The notes beneath the pieces were generated by a model. The model saw only the letters and a program-made list of their open reading frames with translations. It ran no database searches and was not told the origin of the DNA. From the NCBI GenBank assembly GCA_050084985.1, contig JBITNC010000001.1, positions 91,636,001 through 91,700,000 on the forward strand: 64,000 nt of DNA, written 5' to 3'. Both the position numbers and the translations under genes were made by a program. Positions 25,232 through 36,904 of this stretch are shown piece by piece. This DNA comes from Nageia nagi (lineage: Eukaryota > Pinophyta). Position 1 is the first letter of the stretch, and the number at the start of each line of letters is the position of its first letter.

Positions 25232-25742
25232 TTAAGGCTTATGGATGAATATTATGTAAAAATCATAGATAATTTTAAGGTGATGTAGGTCTCTTATCAT
25301 CTGGTCTACCCATGTAAACAGAAAATCTTCATTTGGCCAAGTGCAAATAACTCTATTTTGGATCCAATTATTGAAAAAATAATTAATTATGATCTTGGGA
25401 ACTGAAGTAGGCCAATATTGGCATAGCAAGTTTACCACATGGACTTGCATAAAATAATGTACATGAATTAGATGATACATGGTTTGATCTACATAAATCT
25501 CTAAGTTATATCCATGAACACTTATCTCCCATCCTTGGTATCTTATTGGTAATAAGTTTAAGGCTATGATTCTTTGTAAATTAATAGGTAAAAAAAGTAT
25601 ATTTCTATTTCTAGGGGAAATATCTAGGGATAATTTTGTGATAGCTCTATCTCCCAAATATCTTGGTTTCTCAAACCAAGATTTTTGTCAAATACCTCTT
25701 TGATCAATAATCAAGTGGACACTTTTACTCTTTTTTGACATC
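25232..25742 (-). pseudogene. Unknown ORF a of element B, paralogue of ORF b
   Basis: A start is likely at about 25,742 (MMSKKSKS-), followed by one stop near 25,685 and then an open frame of 141 codons from 25,657. The core reads FLPINLQRIIALN, then GWEISVHGYNLEI, and later YWPTSVPKIIINYF. It matches ORF b at the same spacings. The basic N-terminus might be a nuclear-targeting or nucleic-acid-binding segment. The sequence does not show a catalytic signature I can name. It follows the integrase with a gap of about 0.5 kb and is on the same strand, so it probably belongs to the element's sense transcript. Confidence 0.5.
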
Positions 25743-26289
25743 ATTTTCTATTTCAAATACATTAAATATGTATAAGCCTTTAAGAAAAATACTTTTATTA
25801 ATTTTTTGATTGAAAGAAGCTTATATACAATATATACATCTTCTAATTAAAAAAGAGTTCATTATCTATAGAAAGGAAGAAGATGCATGATATTTATAGG
25901 TTCATACTCTTTGTTACCTTCCATATGAACTAAATGATAAGCCCCAGATCTAAATTTTCTTTTAATCATGTAAGGACCTAACCAGTTAGGAGTGAACTTG
26001 TCATGGAACTATCATTCCATTTAGGAAGTTTGCTGGTTTTCTTTTAAAACCAAATCTCCTATATTGAATTTATCATTTTTAACTTTTTTATCAAAGGCTC
26101 TTTTAAGTGACTTTTATAAGTATGTAAATGCTCTAATGCATTAACTCTTTTTTCATCTAGAAGCAGTAATTGATCTAATCTTGTTTGATAAACTACTTAT
26201 TTAGTGATATAATCTTGTAATGCAATTCATAAAGAAGGGATTTCTATTTATAAGGGTAATACTGCTTCAACCCCATAAAATAAGAAAAA

Positions 26290-27120
26290 AGGGGTTGCCC
26301 TAGTAGGAGTTCGAATACTAGTTTGATAAGCCCACAATGCATATGGTATTCTCGCATGCCAATCTTGATGGGAGTCATAATAGTTTTTAATAGAATTGTA
26401 TGAATAGTTTTATTTGTGGCTTCAGCTTGACCATTCTTTTGAGGATAATAAGGTGTTGAGAAGCTTAAATAGATATGATATCTTTTACATAAAGCCTGTA
26501 CTTCCTTATTTTTGAAGTTTTTCCCATTATAGTTGATAATTTGGGCTGGAATTCCAAAACAACATATAATATGGTTCTATATGAATTTTGCTATTTTTGG
26601 TCCTTTTGTTGAGATTATAGGAATAGCTTCTACCCATTTTGTAAAATATTCTATAGCAGTTATTATAAACTTATGACCTCTTGAGGAAACAGGAGAGATT
26701 TGACCTATTAAATCTAATGCCCATCTTGAGAATGGCCATAATGATTGCATGGGTTGTAACATATGTGAAGTTTGATTAAATATATTTGCATGTTGTTGAT
26801 ATTTAACACATTTTCTAATGTATTTCATGCAATTACATTCCATAGTAGGATAGTAATATCCCATACACATTAATCATTTTATGATTATAGAGCCATTAAA
26901 ATGTCCTCCACAAATTTTTTCATGTGTGCATGAAATAGCAATTTGTGAATCGACCCACTCTAAACATTTGAGCAATATTCTATCAAAACCTCTATGATAT
27001 AAGACATCTCCTATCATGCAAAAGTGAAAAGCTTTTATCTTGAATGCTTTTCGAGATGATTTTGTCAAGTCTTTAGGTAATACCCCATCAATTAAGAATT
27101 TGAACAATTATGTATGCCTT
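26290..27120 (-). pseudogene. Integrase region of element B
   Basis: The zinc-binding region is seen as H-E-ICGGHF (26,874-27,107) followed by MECNCMKYIRKCVKYQQHAN, the HHCC module of Ty3/gypsy integrases. The core has WALDLIGQISP with the first Asp and HKFIITAIEYFTKWVEAIP. The second block is degenerate (NYNGKNF, where SDNG would be usual). The third block keeps Glu in QKNGQAEATNKTI, near 26,400-26,455. Integrase joins the DNA copy to the host genome. Stops and a damaged second Asp make this copy inactive. No chromodomain is seen. Confidence 0.8.
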
Positions 27121-27379
27121 ACATTTTTGTCTTCTATTGCAATATCTAATACTACATGTTTGACTTCACTTAATTCTATTAGGGATTGAATGACTTGAAT
27201 AATTTCAATAGGGATTATTTTTTGATCAAGGTTTGCAAGCATTAAAGATCCGATGGAAGCCATAACATCAGCAAACCTATTAGTTGATCATGGTGATGCT
27301 TCTAAATCATATTTTTTGAAAGATAATAAAAGATTTTTCATTAATCTCTAATATTTTTGTAGCAAAGGTTCCTTACACT

Positions 27380-28060
27380 AGGAGATCTCTTTGACTTGAT
27401 TTATGATTAACAACAAATCACTAATGAATTTTACCCTTTTTAGTTTTAATTTTATAATAGTTTTAATAGCTAAGATTAAGGCTTCATACTCAAAATTATT
27501 GTTTGTACAAGGAAAGTTAAGTTTAAATGAATAGGGTATGGGAACTCCTTGGGGTATAACAAAAACAACATTGGCACCCCCGCTTTGCTCGTATCTTGAC
27601 TCATCACAATATATATCCCAATATTCTTTAAGTTCTATGGGAATTTACATTTCATCTAATTGAAATACATATTCATCTGGTAATTCTATGATGAATGGAA
27701 TATCATTGGATAGTGGTACCTCAATGAGGTAATCAGTGATGACTTGTCCTTTAATTGATTTTTGACTTATGAAAAGTAAGTCAAATTTAGTTAGATGCAT
27801 GATCCATTTATATGTTCTTACATTTTGATAAGTTTTATTTATCATGTATTTCAAAGGATTAGCTAAAGCAATTACGTATATGGTATAGTTAAGCATATAA
27901 TGTCTTAATTTTTTAGTTATGAATACTATTGCTATACATAAATTTTCCAAATACACATATTTGATCTCATAACCAACTCAAGTTTGACTAAGGTAATATA
28001 TTACTTATTCTTTATTATTCTCATTCTTTTGAGAAAGCATGTTTCCTAAGGCTATTTCTA
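27380..28060 (-). pseudogene. RNase H and additional RNase H domains of element B
   Basis: The first domain, about 28,060-27,645, has IVFITKKLRHYML, LANPLKYMINK and FDLLFISQKSIKGQVITDYL, the end of the gypsy RT/RNase H with its connection. A second RNase H begins at about 27,640: IYCDESRYEQSGGANVVFV, NFEYEALILAI and FISDLLLIINQV place Asp, Glu and Asp at the expected catalytic spacing. Two RNase H domains in a row are a hallmark of the Tat lineage. RNase H removes the RNA strand after reverse transcription. A few stops interrupt both domains. Confidence 0.78.
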
Positions 28061-28089
28061 TAGTTGATATATATAACAAGAATGGTTCT

Positions 28090-29434
28090 CCAAGCTTAGG
28101 TGGTACTATAATGAGTGGTGAAAGGAGATAGCATTTAATCTTGTCAAATGCCTCTTACTATTCCTTGCCCTAGTGAAAGATAATACCCTTCTTCAAAAAT
28201 TTGTCAAAAGGCTTACACTTATCTGATAACTCAAAAATGAAACATCTTATGGCCTGCAACTTACCCTATAGGCTTTGTAGTTGTTTTATATTTGAAGGGG
28301 GGACATATTTGTTATTGCTTTTATTTTGTTAGGATCTACTTCAATACCTCATCTAGAGAGAATGAAACCTAATATTTTCCAGATATTACCCCAAAAACAC
28401 ACTTCTTTGGGTTCAATCAGATTTTATGTTCTAGTAACCTATTGAATATTTTAATGAGCACTTTGGGGTGATCCTCTCATATTTTTGATTTAGCTAGCAC
28501 ATCATCCACATAATCTTTTATGATATCATGCATGTAATCATGGAAGATGTACATCATGGCTCTTTGATAAGTAGCTCTAGCATTTTATAATCCAAAAGGC
28601 ATTACTTTATAATAGAATATTCCCCATGTTGTAGTAAATGTAGTTTTATATTGGTATTCTAATGCTACCTTAATTTTATTATACTCTAAAAATCCATCCA
28701 TGAGTGATAACATTTCATTTCTTGTAGTAGAATCGACCAATCCATCTATGTTTGGCAAGGGAAAGTCATCCTTAGGACATGCTTTATTCAGATCTGTAAA
28801 ATATATGCATATTCTAATCTTCCTAATGGATTTCTTAATTGGTACCATATTGGAAATTAAATTAGAGTAATCAATTGGGTGAATAAACTTGGCTTCTAAA
28901 AGCTATTGTAGCTCCTCTTTTACCATTAAGGCAATTGTAAGATGCATTTTTTGTAGTTTGTATTTAATAGGTTTTGCACCTTCTTTTATATCAAGGAATT
29001 GCACTACTAAATTAGGATCAAGCCTAGGCATATCAGCATATGACCATGCAAATATTTTTTATTTTTCCTTAAGTATTGTAATGAACTCTTTTCTCTCATC
29101 TTCAATAAGAGATTTTTCTAATTGAATTATTTTAGGGCTATTAGGTTCATTACCTAGATTAATTTTGATGGTTTCTTCAATTAACATGTGAGATCCCTCT
29201 TCTACTTGGTTGGGTATCAAAATCTAATTATTATTTTTGGCATTATATTCTTCATCTTCAACTTCATACTGATCTTTCAAAGCAGTATTGATATTCAAGT
29301 TTGTAGTTTGTAATATTGTATTTATGTCTTTGAAATCTTGGATTGTAGGTTGTTTAGGAATTAATGTAAAATCTACAATTTCTTCATCTACTAAAAGGTA
29401 TGAAGAAGAACTATTTGAATTTTTTGAGCCTATT
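28090..29434 (-). pseudogene. Reverse transcriptase region of element B
   Basis: Starting at the copia insertion point and reading leftward: a linker, then IFAWSYADMPRLDPNLV, KYKLQKMH, RICIYFTDLNKACPKDDFPLP, LSLMDGFLEYNKIKVA, GIFYYKVMPFGL and the catalytic KDYVDDVLAKS (YVDD complement at 28,501-28,512). These are the conserved blocks of Ty3/gypsy RT in the correct order. It is interrupted by stops near 28,850, 28,915 and 28,580. The region joins the protease part at 38,217 across element C and one TSD copy. Confidence 0.85.
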
Positions 29435-29959
29435 TGTTAGAATTTGTAATGAAATATTGTGAATATCTAAACTCCTTGTAAATTCAATTAATCACTTAAG
29501 GGTATGTAGATACCTTAAGATATTAATAGAATTCTTTAATATGTAGACTTTGACTTTACCAAAGTGGTTAGTTGGTAGGTTGAAGTTTGGTGATACATTT
29601 AATGTAACCCTAACCTTACCCTTGGGTTAAAGGAAGGTTAGGGAGGTGCTCTAAAGCTATAAATAGAGGGCCTCTCCTCTTGTATCACATCTAAGTCTTG
29701 GAGTAAGATTACTCTACTTGGTTGTGTAGGAGAGAGCTAGAGAATAGTTGTAAGAGAGACATAGATTGAGAATAAGAGAACTAGTTGTGGATGTACTCCA
29801 AAGGAGGGAGGAACCACATTATATTGGTGTCATATTATGTGAATGATGTTCTTAGAATTATAGATGTGTTATCTTGAGTGATTATGTTATCTTGTGTACA
29901 CTTGAGTTTCCTAGTCTAAGGTCCTAGAGGATTTGTTTAGATCTAGTTCAAATCCTTCA
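29435..29959 (+). repeat. 5' LTR of element C
   Basis: It begins TGTTAGAATTTG and ends AAATCCTTCA. Compared by eye over all 525 positions with the 3' LTR, it differs only at the base after ACCTTAAGA (T here, G there) and in ACTCCAAAGG versus ACTCCCAAGG. Such similarity indicates recent insertion. Confidence 0.97.
29658..29666 (+). promoter_or_regulatory. TATA box in the 5' LTR of element C
   Basis: TATAAATAG lies mid-LTR. It is the only perfect TATA-type box of the LTR, and an LTR promoter here would start the genomic RNA about 30 bases downstream. The identical copy in the 3' LTR is at 37,910-37,918. Confidence 0.65.
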
Positions 29960-29961
29960 AT

Positions 29962-29973
29962 TGGTATCAGAGC
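29962..29973 (+). other. Primer-binding site of element C
   Basis: TGGTATCAGAGC lies two bases after the LTR end. It is complementary to the 3' end of plant initiator methionine tRNA and is the usual primer site of plant copia elements. Confidence 0.93.
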
Positions 29974-30544
29974 CTTGTTGTGGAAGCTCTTCTTTTGGTG
30001 TGGAAGCTACATCTTGGAGGTTCTTCATCCTTCTTCATTCCTCATCTTACACCCCTTGGTGAGGTAAATTTTTAAGCAAAGGTATAAAGTTCCTCCTTAT
30101 TTGATCATTTTTTTGGATTATTACATAATGCTACTAACACATTATTTGCTATGTGTTAGTCCCTTTTTTAAGTTATGATTAACAAGTTGCAATTTTTTAC
30201 TAATCCTCTATGTTACTTGCAATTTTAAATTGCTATAGTTCTTTTAAAAAGGGTTAGTATACAACAATTGTAATTTGTTGTTCATGTTATATTGAACTTA
30301 AAAGTATGTGTTGGTTCAATTATTTGATTAAATGCCCATATATGATGCAAAATTGCAATATTTTTACTAATATTGTTTATGTTAGTAGTATTATGTTATT
30401 ACTATTTGCTTAAAATAGTAATGTATTATTGTGAAATTTCTCATATATACTATCATTAGTGAGTTATTGATATGTTCCTAAGCAAAAGGCATCAACATTT
30501 CCAAAAATAAAAGGACAATTTTTTTTTGGTTGCAAAGGCTCAAT

Positions 30545-30790
30545 ACAAACGTATATATATATTTTCATTTTGTTTAAACTAATCAAAAATATATATTATA
30601 TTTCTTATTTTGTTTTTACCTTTGTTTAAAATAAATCCAAACGTATATATATATTTTTATTTCAATCAAAAATATATATATATCTATTTTTTATACTTTA
30701 CAATTTGTTTCAAATATAAAACACAAATAATCAAATATATATATGTTTTTGATTTTTTAAAATCTATTTCAAAAATAATCAAAAATATCT
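30545..30790. repeat. AT-rich repeat tract in the leader of element C
   Basis: ACGTATATATATATTTT occurs near 30,549 and 30,639, and AATCAAAAATATATAT variants occur near 30,582, 30,664, 30,730 and 30,777. It is a slippage-prone tract directly before the GC-rich island. Confidence 0.7.
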
Positions 30791-30794
30791 AAAT

Positions 30795-31650
30795 TTCGAG
30801 GTGGGAAATATGGTCCTCCTTGCGCGCGTGGTGGTGGCTCCTCCGTCCCTGCATGCCGACGCTCCTCAGCCCCCGCGCACAGCCTGTGGTGGCTCCTCCC
30901 ATCGTCGCACTACGCTCCTTTGCCTCCTCCTTGCCATGGCACCTCCACCAACCAAGCACATTCTGCCTTCTCTGCCTGCTTGCACTACACACTTGCTGAT
31001 GTCCTTTGCCATCCATGATCGCAACCAGGCATCGTTGGGATGATGCACACAGGCATTGATGTGATGCAGCATGCCGACCACACACTACAATGCTCACAGG
31101 TGGAAGTGCAGGGATAAAATGTGTGTTGTTTACCTTGCTACCCATCGTAGTGTTCTTTGCAACGTAGTCAGCAAGCCGATGGGGAGGAGAATGTGATGCA
31201 TGATTCCAACACAGCTGATGCCGTGCAATCCTCGCTGGATCTCCACACAACTACTCCGATTCACGGCACCCATGTTCTTTCCTGCATAGCATGTTGCAGA
31301 CACCATTCCCTGGACTGCGATGCTCCCTAGCTCTGCATCGACCACATTTCTAGCCCTACCCTGCTCGCTAATTTTCTACCCTCCTTTCCTCGACTCTAAC
31401 ATCGCATCGGTTCTATTTTTAAACCTCATCCTCTCCCTCGCTACCCTGCAGTTGCTCTCATGGCTGGTCAACCATCGACTGGCCGCCCCACGCGGCCTCC
31501 GCCTGCCCCTCCTCATGCACCTCCCGTGACTTCCACCCCTCTACATGGCTTCCTTGCCACCTTGGTCTCTCCTACCCCCCTGCCCAGCTTCTCCACCACC
31601 CTGAGGCTTACACATGGCCCCTTCCCATTTTTTTTCAACTTCAGTTGTTG
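30795..31650. other. GC-rich island in the leader of element C
   Basis: The composition changes sharply from about one third G+C to well over one half, then back at about 31,650. Both strands have open frames, the longest being 153 codons on minus (30,789-31,250) and about 63-80 codons on plus. The translated products are rich in Ala, Pro, Arg, His and Cys and resemble no family I know, so the open frames probably reflect base composition. An origin as captured host gene sequence is possible. It lies between the primer-binding site and gag, where the rest of the leader (29,974-32,977) holds no recognised domain. Confidence 0.7.
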
Positions 31651-32977
31651 AGCCTTAATTTTTTACCCACTACATATTTGATTTGATTTTTTTTTACAAA
31701 AAAAAACAAAAAAAGGGGGGGATTCATCTTTTAAAACTACCAAGCATTTAATTGTTTATTGACTTAGGAGTATTTTTTTCGTGCTTAAAGTAGGAGAAGC
31801 ATTAAAAATTGGGGTATGGGTCTCTTATTACAACTTGCACACTTATACTTCTTAGGCCTTTTTACTTACTTGCTTACAAGTCAATTGCTCCCATTAAATG
31901 CACTTAGGAGTACTTAGACTATTTCTAATATTCTACTCAACATTGCATGTTTACTTTAAGTGCATATGCAATCTCTAAGCATAGTAAAAAGGGATAAAAC
32001 TTTAAGTAAAAAGGGGGAATTGGTATAATTTTTACTTAAATTTTATCTAGATGTTGCATGCTAGACTTATGATGCATGTATCTTGTTTGAAGAATAAAAC
32101 ATGCTTAGGACTTAAATTTTTAATGCATGATGCATGCTTACTTAAATTTTTAAGTCATGAAACAATGCATGTTATGAATTAAATATGAAGTAGGACTTAG
32201 TTCTTTGTTTAATTCATTAAGTGCTTGAATAAATTGAGAAAAATATGAACAATGTAAAAGTCCTTTAGGGGTTAGTACAAAACCCATTGGACTCAATTTT
32301 TGGCCTCTTAAGGTTTCAAGTTCGTGTGGATGGAGTATTTTCACTTTACTTTATATTTTTTGTACATTTGCTTATACTTGCAATACGCAAAAATTTGAAA
32401 AGTAACCCCTAATATGAATACATCCGCACGTATTTTCCACAACATGACTTGTTTGGGGAGCCATGAGGTGAGGACAGGGTAGACTGGAGCCCTTTTAGTC
32501 TGAAGAACCGAGTGGTGGTAAGTCCATATTAATTGCCCCTAAGACCTCTGTTGGATTGGACATAACTCTATTAGGTGGACAGGCATGTGTGTAGTGATAC
32601 CACATGTCTGCACGTCCATTCAGGGATTATCCTGATAACCTAGGAGGAAAACTAAAAACCTTAATCAAGATAATTAAAATGGCCAGTCCAAGATACGTCA
32701 GATCCTTGGAAAATAGTAGGTACTTCTCCTTGTGAGAGTATATCACTGACCAAGGTGAACTGGTTGAGGACTGGTAGTACCTGGGCTCCACCTTGCAGGC
32801 ATCCAGGTGAAGGCCTAATTCTATACAAGAAAACAACCCCAACTTTATCCTTCTATGGATCGTGGTTAATGAGTTTACACATGTGGGACATGTTTGCTTA
32901 TTAGATGTTTTATATGTATAGATGAAAATTGTAAAAGTTTACATTCTTATTGCATATTTATTTATTTTTTTTTAGCA
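31651..32977. other. Remaining leader of element C before gag
   Basis: It begins with homopolymer runs (poly-T, poly-A, then seven G near 31,715). The segment at 32,400-32,840 is less AT-rich than its surroundings and might hold a conserved leader structure such as a packaging signal, which I cannot demonstrate. No ORF with a recognisable domain is seen. Confidence 0.4.
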
Positions 32978-35900
32978 ATGGTTGAAACCTTCGTTCCCAA
33001 GCACATACTCGATGGTTCCAACTTTGGAATATGGGAACCTCGTATGAAAGCTGAGTTACAAGCATGGAAGCTATGGTAGATAGTTAGTGAAGGCGTGGTT
33101 GCTCCTACCGATGAGAAGGCTCTTGAAGTATACAACTCAAAGAATGAGTTAGCAACTTCAATGATTTACCGTGCAGTTTTAGATGATGTCCTTCTCATGA
33201 TCTCTTCATCAACTTCAGCAAAGGAAGCTTGGGATAGGCTAAAGAAAATTTACCTTGGGTCCAAATTTTCAAGGAGGTTTACCATTCTACAAAAGTTGTT
33301 GCAGTATCGACAAAGTGAAGATGAAAGTGCCTCCATCTACTTAAACAAAATCATTGACCTCAGGACACAACTGGTTGGTTGTGGGTGCAACTGGATCAAT
33401 GATGAGTTCATGGTCTTCATCATTCTTCAAAGCCTTACTACAAAGTTCAGCAACTTTGTCACAATTATGGAAACAAGGCTCGATGATGAAGAAGATGTCA
33501 TCTCACTTGATAACCTTTCTAGACTTCTTCTAAAGCATGAGGAAACTTTGAACAAGAAAATGTTGAACCTTTCTCCAAAGGACCATAGCATTGCTCTAGG
33601 AGCAACCAAAACTCCTTTCAAGAAAAAGTTCAAACATTACAAATTCAAAGACAACAAGTCCTCATCTACCTTCAGGAAGTATGACAAAAAGGGCAACAAC
33701 AACAACAATCATGGCAACTACAGGCACAGGAATGATAAAGCAGGATCAAGCAATCCAACACCTCAGGAAAAGTTTGATGGGAATTGTAACTTCTGTGGCA
33801 TCTTTGGGCACAAAGAGTATGATTGTCGTAAAAACAAATTTGCTCAAAAAGGAAATGGAAATGCAAATGTGAGAAATTTCAATAATAACAAGAAGAACAA
33901 GCATGCTGCTTCTGTTGCCTACTACTTAATGACTCAAACTATTTCAAATGATTGGATTGTTGATTCAGGATGCACTAATCACATGTGTTATGAAAAGGAT
34001 AAGTTTGAAAACTTTCATAAGTACAAAAAGGATGCAGTTGTGATAGTTGATAATACAGTCGTTGATGTTCACAGAATAGGGAGTGTGAAGATTCATGGAA
34101 AGACTCTTGATAATGTCTTTTATGTGCCTAAACTAAGGATAAATCTCATCTCTGTGATTCAGATTACAAGGAAAGGATGCTCATTTGAGTTTACCTCACA
34201 CTCTTGGTGTGTTAAGGAAGGACTTGCCACCTTGATGAAAGGATCAGTAAAGGATGACCTTTATATTGTGGATCAAGTACCTTCAAAGATTTGTCTTGCT
34301 GCAAATGTTTGTTCAAAAGGTAATCTTTGGCATCAACGATTAGGGCACCTTAACCACAAGAGTATTCAAGATATGAAAACTCAAGCACTTGTGGAAGGTT
34401 TACCTAATATTTCACCCACAATTGGTCTTTGTGAAAGGTGCATTCTAGGAAAGATGCATAGGCAAAAGTTTGAAAAAGATAAGGCAACTCGGGCTACTTG
34501 TCCTCTTCAGCTTGTGCATTCAGATTTGATGGGTCCTTTTCAGACTAAGTCACTAGGTGGAGCTTCTTATGTTCTGACCTTCATTGATGACTTCAGTAGG
34601 ATGACATTTGGTTATCTACTTGAGCACAAGGATCAAACTTTTGACAGGTTTCAAGACTTCAAGGCACTTGTTAAAAATCAAACTGATTTTAAGATCAAAA
34701 TGTTGAGATCTGACAATGGGGGTAAATATAATAGCAATGAGTTTAATGACTATTGTGTTAAACACAAGATTAAGCGACAATTCACAATCCCTTACACCCC
34801 TCAGCAAAATGGAGTTGCTAAAAGGAAGAATCGCACCATTATGGAAATGGTAAGATGCATGTTGGGTAACCTTCCTAGTTTCTTATGGGGAGAAGCTGTT
34901 CACATTGCTATTCACACCCTAAATAGGTGTCCTACTAAGGCAGTTGAAGGTAAAACTCCATATGAAGCATGGACAGGAAAGAAACCTAACCTCTCACACT
35001 TCAGGGTCTTCGTTTGTGATGCCTTTGCCTTCATTACCTCAGAGAAAAGAAAGAAGCTAGATAAACGATCAGAAAAATGCATCTTTGTGGGGTATGATAA
35101 TCAGCATAGAGGTTACAGGCTCTACTCTTCATCCCATAAAATAATCTTTGTTTCTAGGGATGTTAAGTTCAATGAACTTTCTGAGGATATGACCTCTCAT
35201 GCTGAAGTGTCTGATACAGATGATTCTTTGCCTGCACCTAACTGGTTGGATGAGCATGTAGAGAAGTCACCACAAGAGCAAAATTCTCCAGCACAGAGAA
35301 TTACAAGAAGTATGACCTTGAATAAATCCTTATTTGCCAAAATTGATAATATGCATGAGCCATCAACCTTCAAAGAAGCTTCCAAGCAAGAGTGTTGGAT
35401 GGAAGCTATGAAAGTTGAGTATGAGGCTCTCATGAAAAATGAAACTTGGGATTTGGTTCCTTATCCCAATGAGAAAAATATAATTGGCAATAAATGGATA
35501 TACAAGGTCAAGTACAATTCTGATGGAAAAATTGAAAAATACAAGGCAAGATTAGTAGCCAAAGGATTCGCTCAGAAATATGGTATTGATTATGAGGAAA
35601 CCTTTGCTCCTGTAGCCAAGATGCCTACTATCAGAATAATTCTTGCTCTTTCTGCAGCTCAAGGATGGAAAGCTTTTCAACTTGATGTCAAGAGTGCATT
35701 TCTCAATGGTGACTTGGATGTTGAAATCTACATGAATCAACCAGAAGGATTTATTCCAGAAGAAAAAGAGTCTCTTGTGTGTAAACTAAAGAAGTCTTTG
35801 TATGGACTTAAGCAAGCACCTAGAGCATGGTACAAGAAAATTTTAGGATTCTTTGCAGCTATTGGTTTTTCCAAGTGCTTCTCAGATTCAGATCTATATG

Positions 35901-36904
35901 TACTCAATCAAGGACAAGACGTGGTCATAATTCTCCTTTATGTGGATGATCTTCTCATAACAGGCAATAATATTGAAATCATCCAAGAGTGCATCTCCAA
36001 ACTCAAGGTAACATTTGAAATGACTGATCTAGGTCTATTGCATTACTATCTTGGGATGCAAGTATACCAACACAAAGATTGTACTTATCTTAGTCAATCT
36101 AAGTATATATCAAACATCTTGCAAAAGTTTGGAATGGAGGAGTGTAAATATGCTGCAATACCTGTTTCTCCTGGAATTGTTGTATCACTGAGCTCAGATT
36201 CTCAGTTGGCTGATGCTACAGCTTATAGATAATTGATTGGTAGTCTTCTGTATCTGACTATCTCTCGTCCTGATATTGCCTTTGCAGTGAATCTAATGGC
36301 ACGATTCATGCAAAAACCATATGTTGAACACCTCAATGCTGTTAAGCAAATCTTGAGGTATGTCGCAAGGACAAAGGATCTTGCTCTTAAGTATTCCAAT
36401 GTGCCCTCAATTGTTCTCTCAGGGTTCTCAGATTCTGATTATGGGGGAGATAGAGATGATAGAAAATCCACCTCTGCATATGTGTTTAGCATTGGTTCAG
36501 GTGCTATCTCTTGGGCTTCCAAGAAGCAACCTACTGTGACTCTTTCTACCACCAAAGCTGAATATCGAGCCATGTCTGTTGCCGCCCAAGAAGCTATTTG
36601 GCTAAGACATCTTCTGAACAAAATTGGGTATAAGCAAAATGGCCCATCTCTTATTTCGTCAGACAATCAATCGGCTATCTCTTTGGCTAAGAATCTTGTG
36701 TTCCATCAGTGAACCAAACATGTAGAAATCCAAGCTCATTTTATCAGGGAGAAGGTTCTAGATGATATCATACACTTGTAGTATTGTCCATCTACTAAAA
36801 ACTTTGCTGATTTGTTCACCAAGCCCCTTCCTGAAGCTCAGTTCTGCAAGCTTAGGGATTCTCTCAGGTTGGTGAAGTTGCCCTCAAGGGGGAGTGAAGT
36901 TTAA
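32978..36904 (+). pseudogene. gag-pol polyprotein of element C, four in-frame stops
   Basis: One frame of 1,309 codons runs from ATG 32,978 to TAA 36,902, interrupted at TAG 33,077, TAA 36,230, TGA 36,710 and TAG 36,779. Gag occupies residues 1 to about 300, with a zinc knuckle CNFCGIFGHKEYDC from residue 270. Protease has DSGCTNHM at residue 329. Integrase has its HHCC module near 451, Asp at 516 and 579, and Lys at 615 where the catalytic Glu of the D,D-35-E triad should be. RT has YVDD at 988. RNase H has a GFSDSDYGGD block near 36,420. Full length for a copia polyprotein is about 1,300 residues, so nothing is missing apart from the stops and the Glu. There is no frameshift. Confidence 0.95.

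Noticed and set aside
29962-29973. tRNA-like sequence
   Set aside because: The match is only the primer-binding complement of a tRNA 3' end; no cloverleaf follows.
30789-31250. 153-codon open frame on minus in the GC-rich island of C
   Set aside because: Open frames occur in several frames on both strands there, as expected from high G+C and few stop codons. The product is low in complexity and shows no domain.
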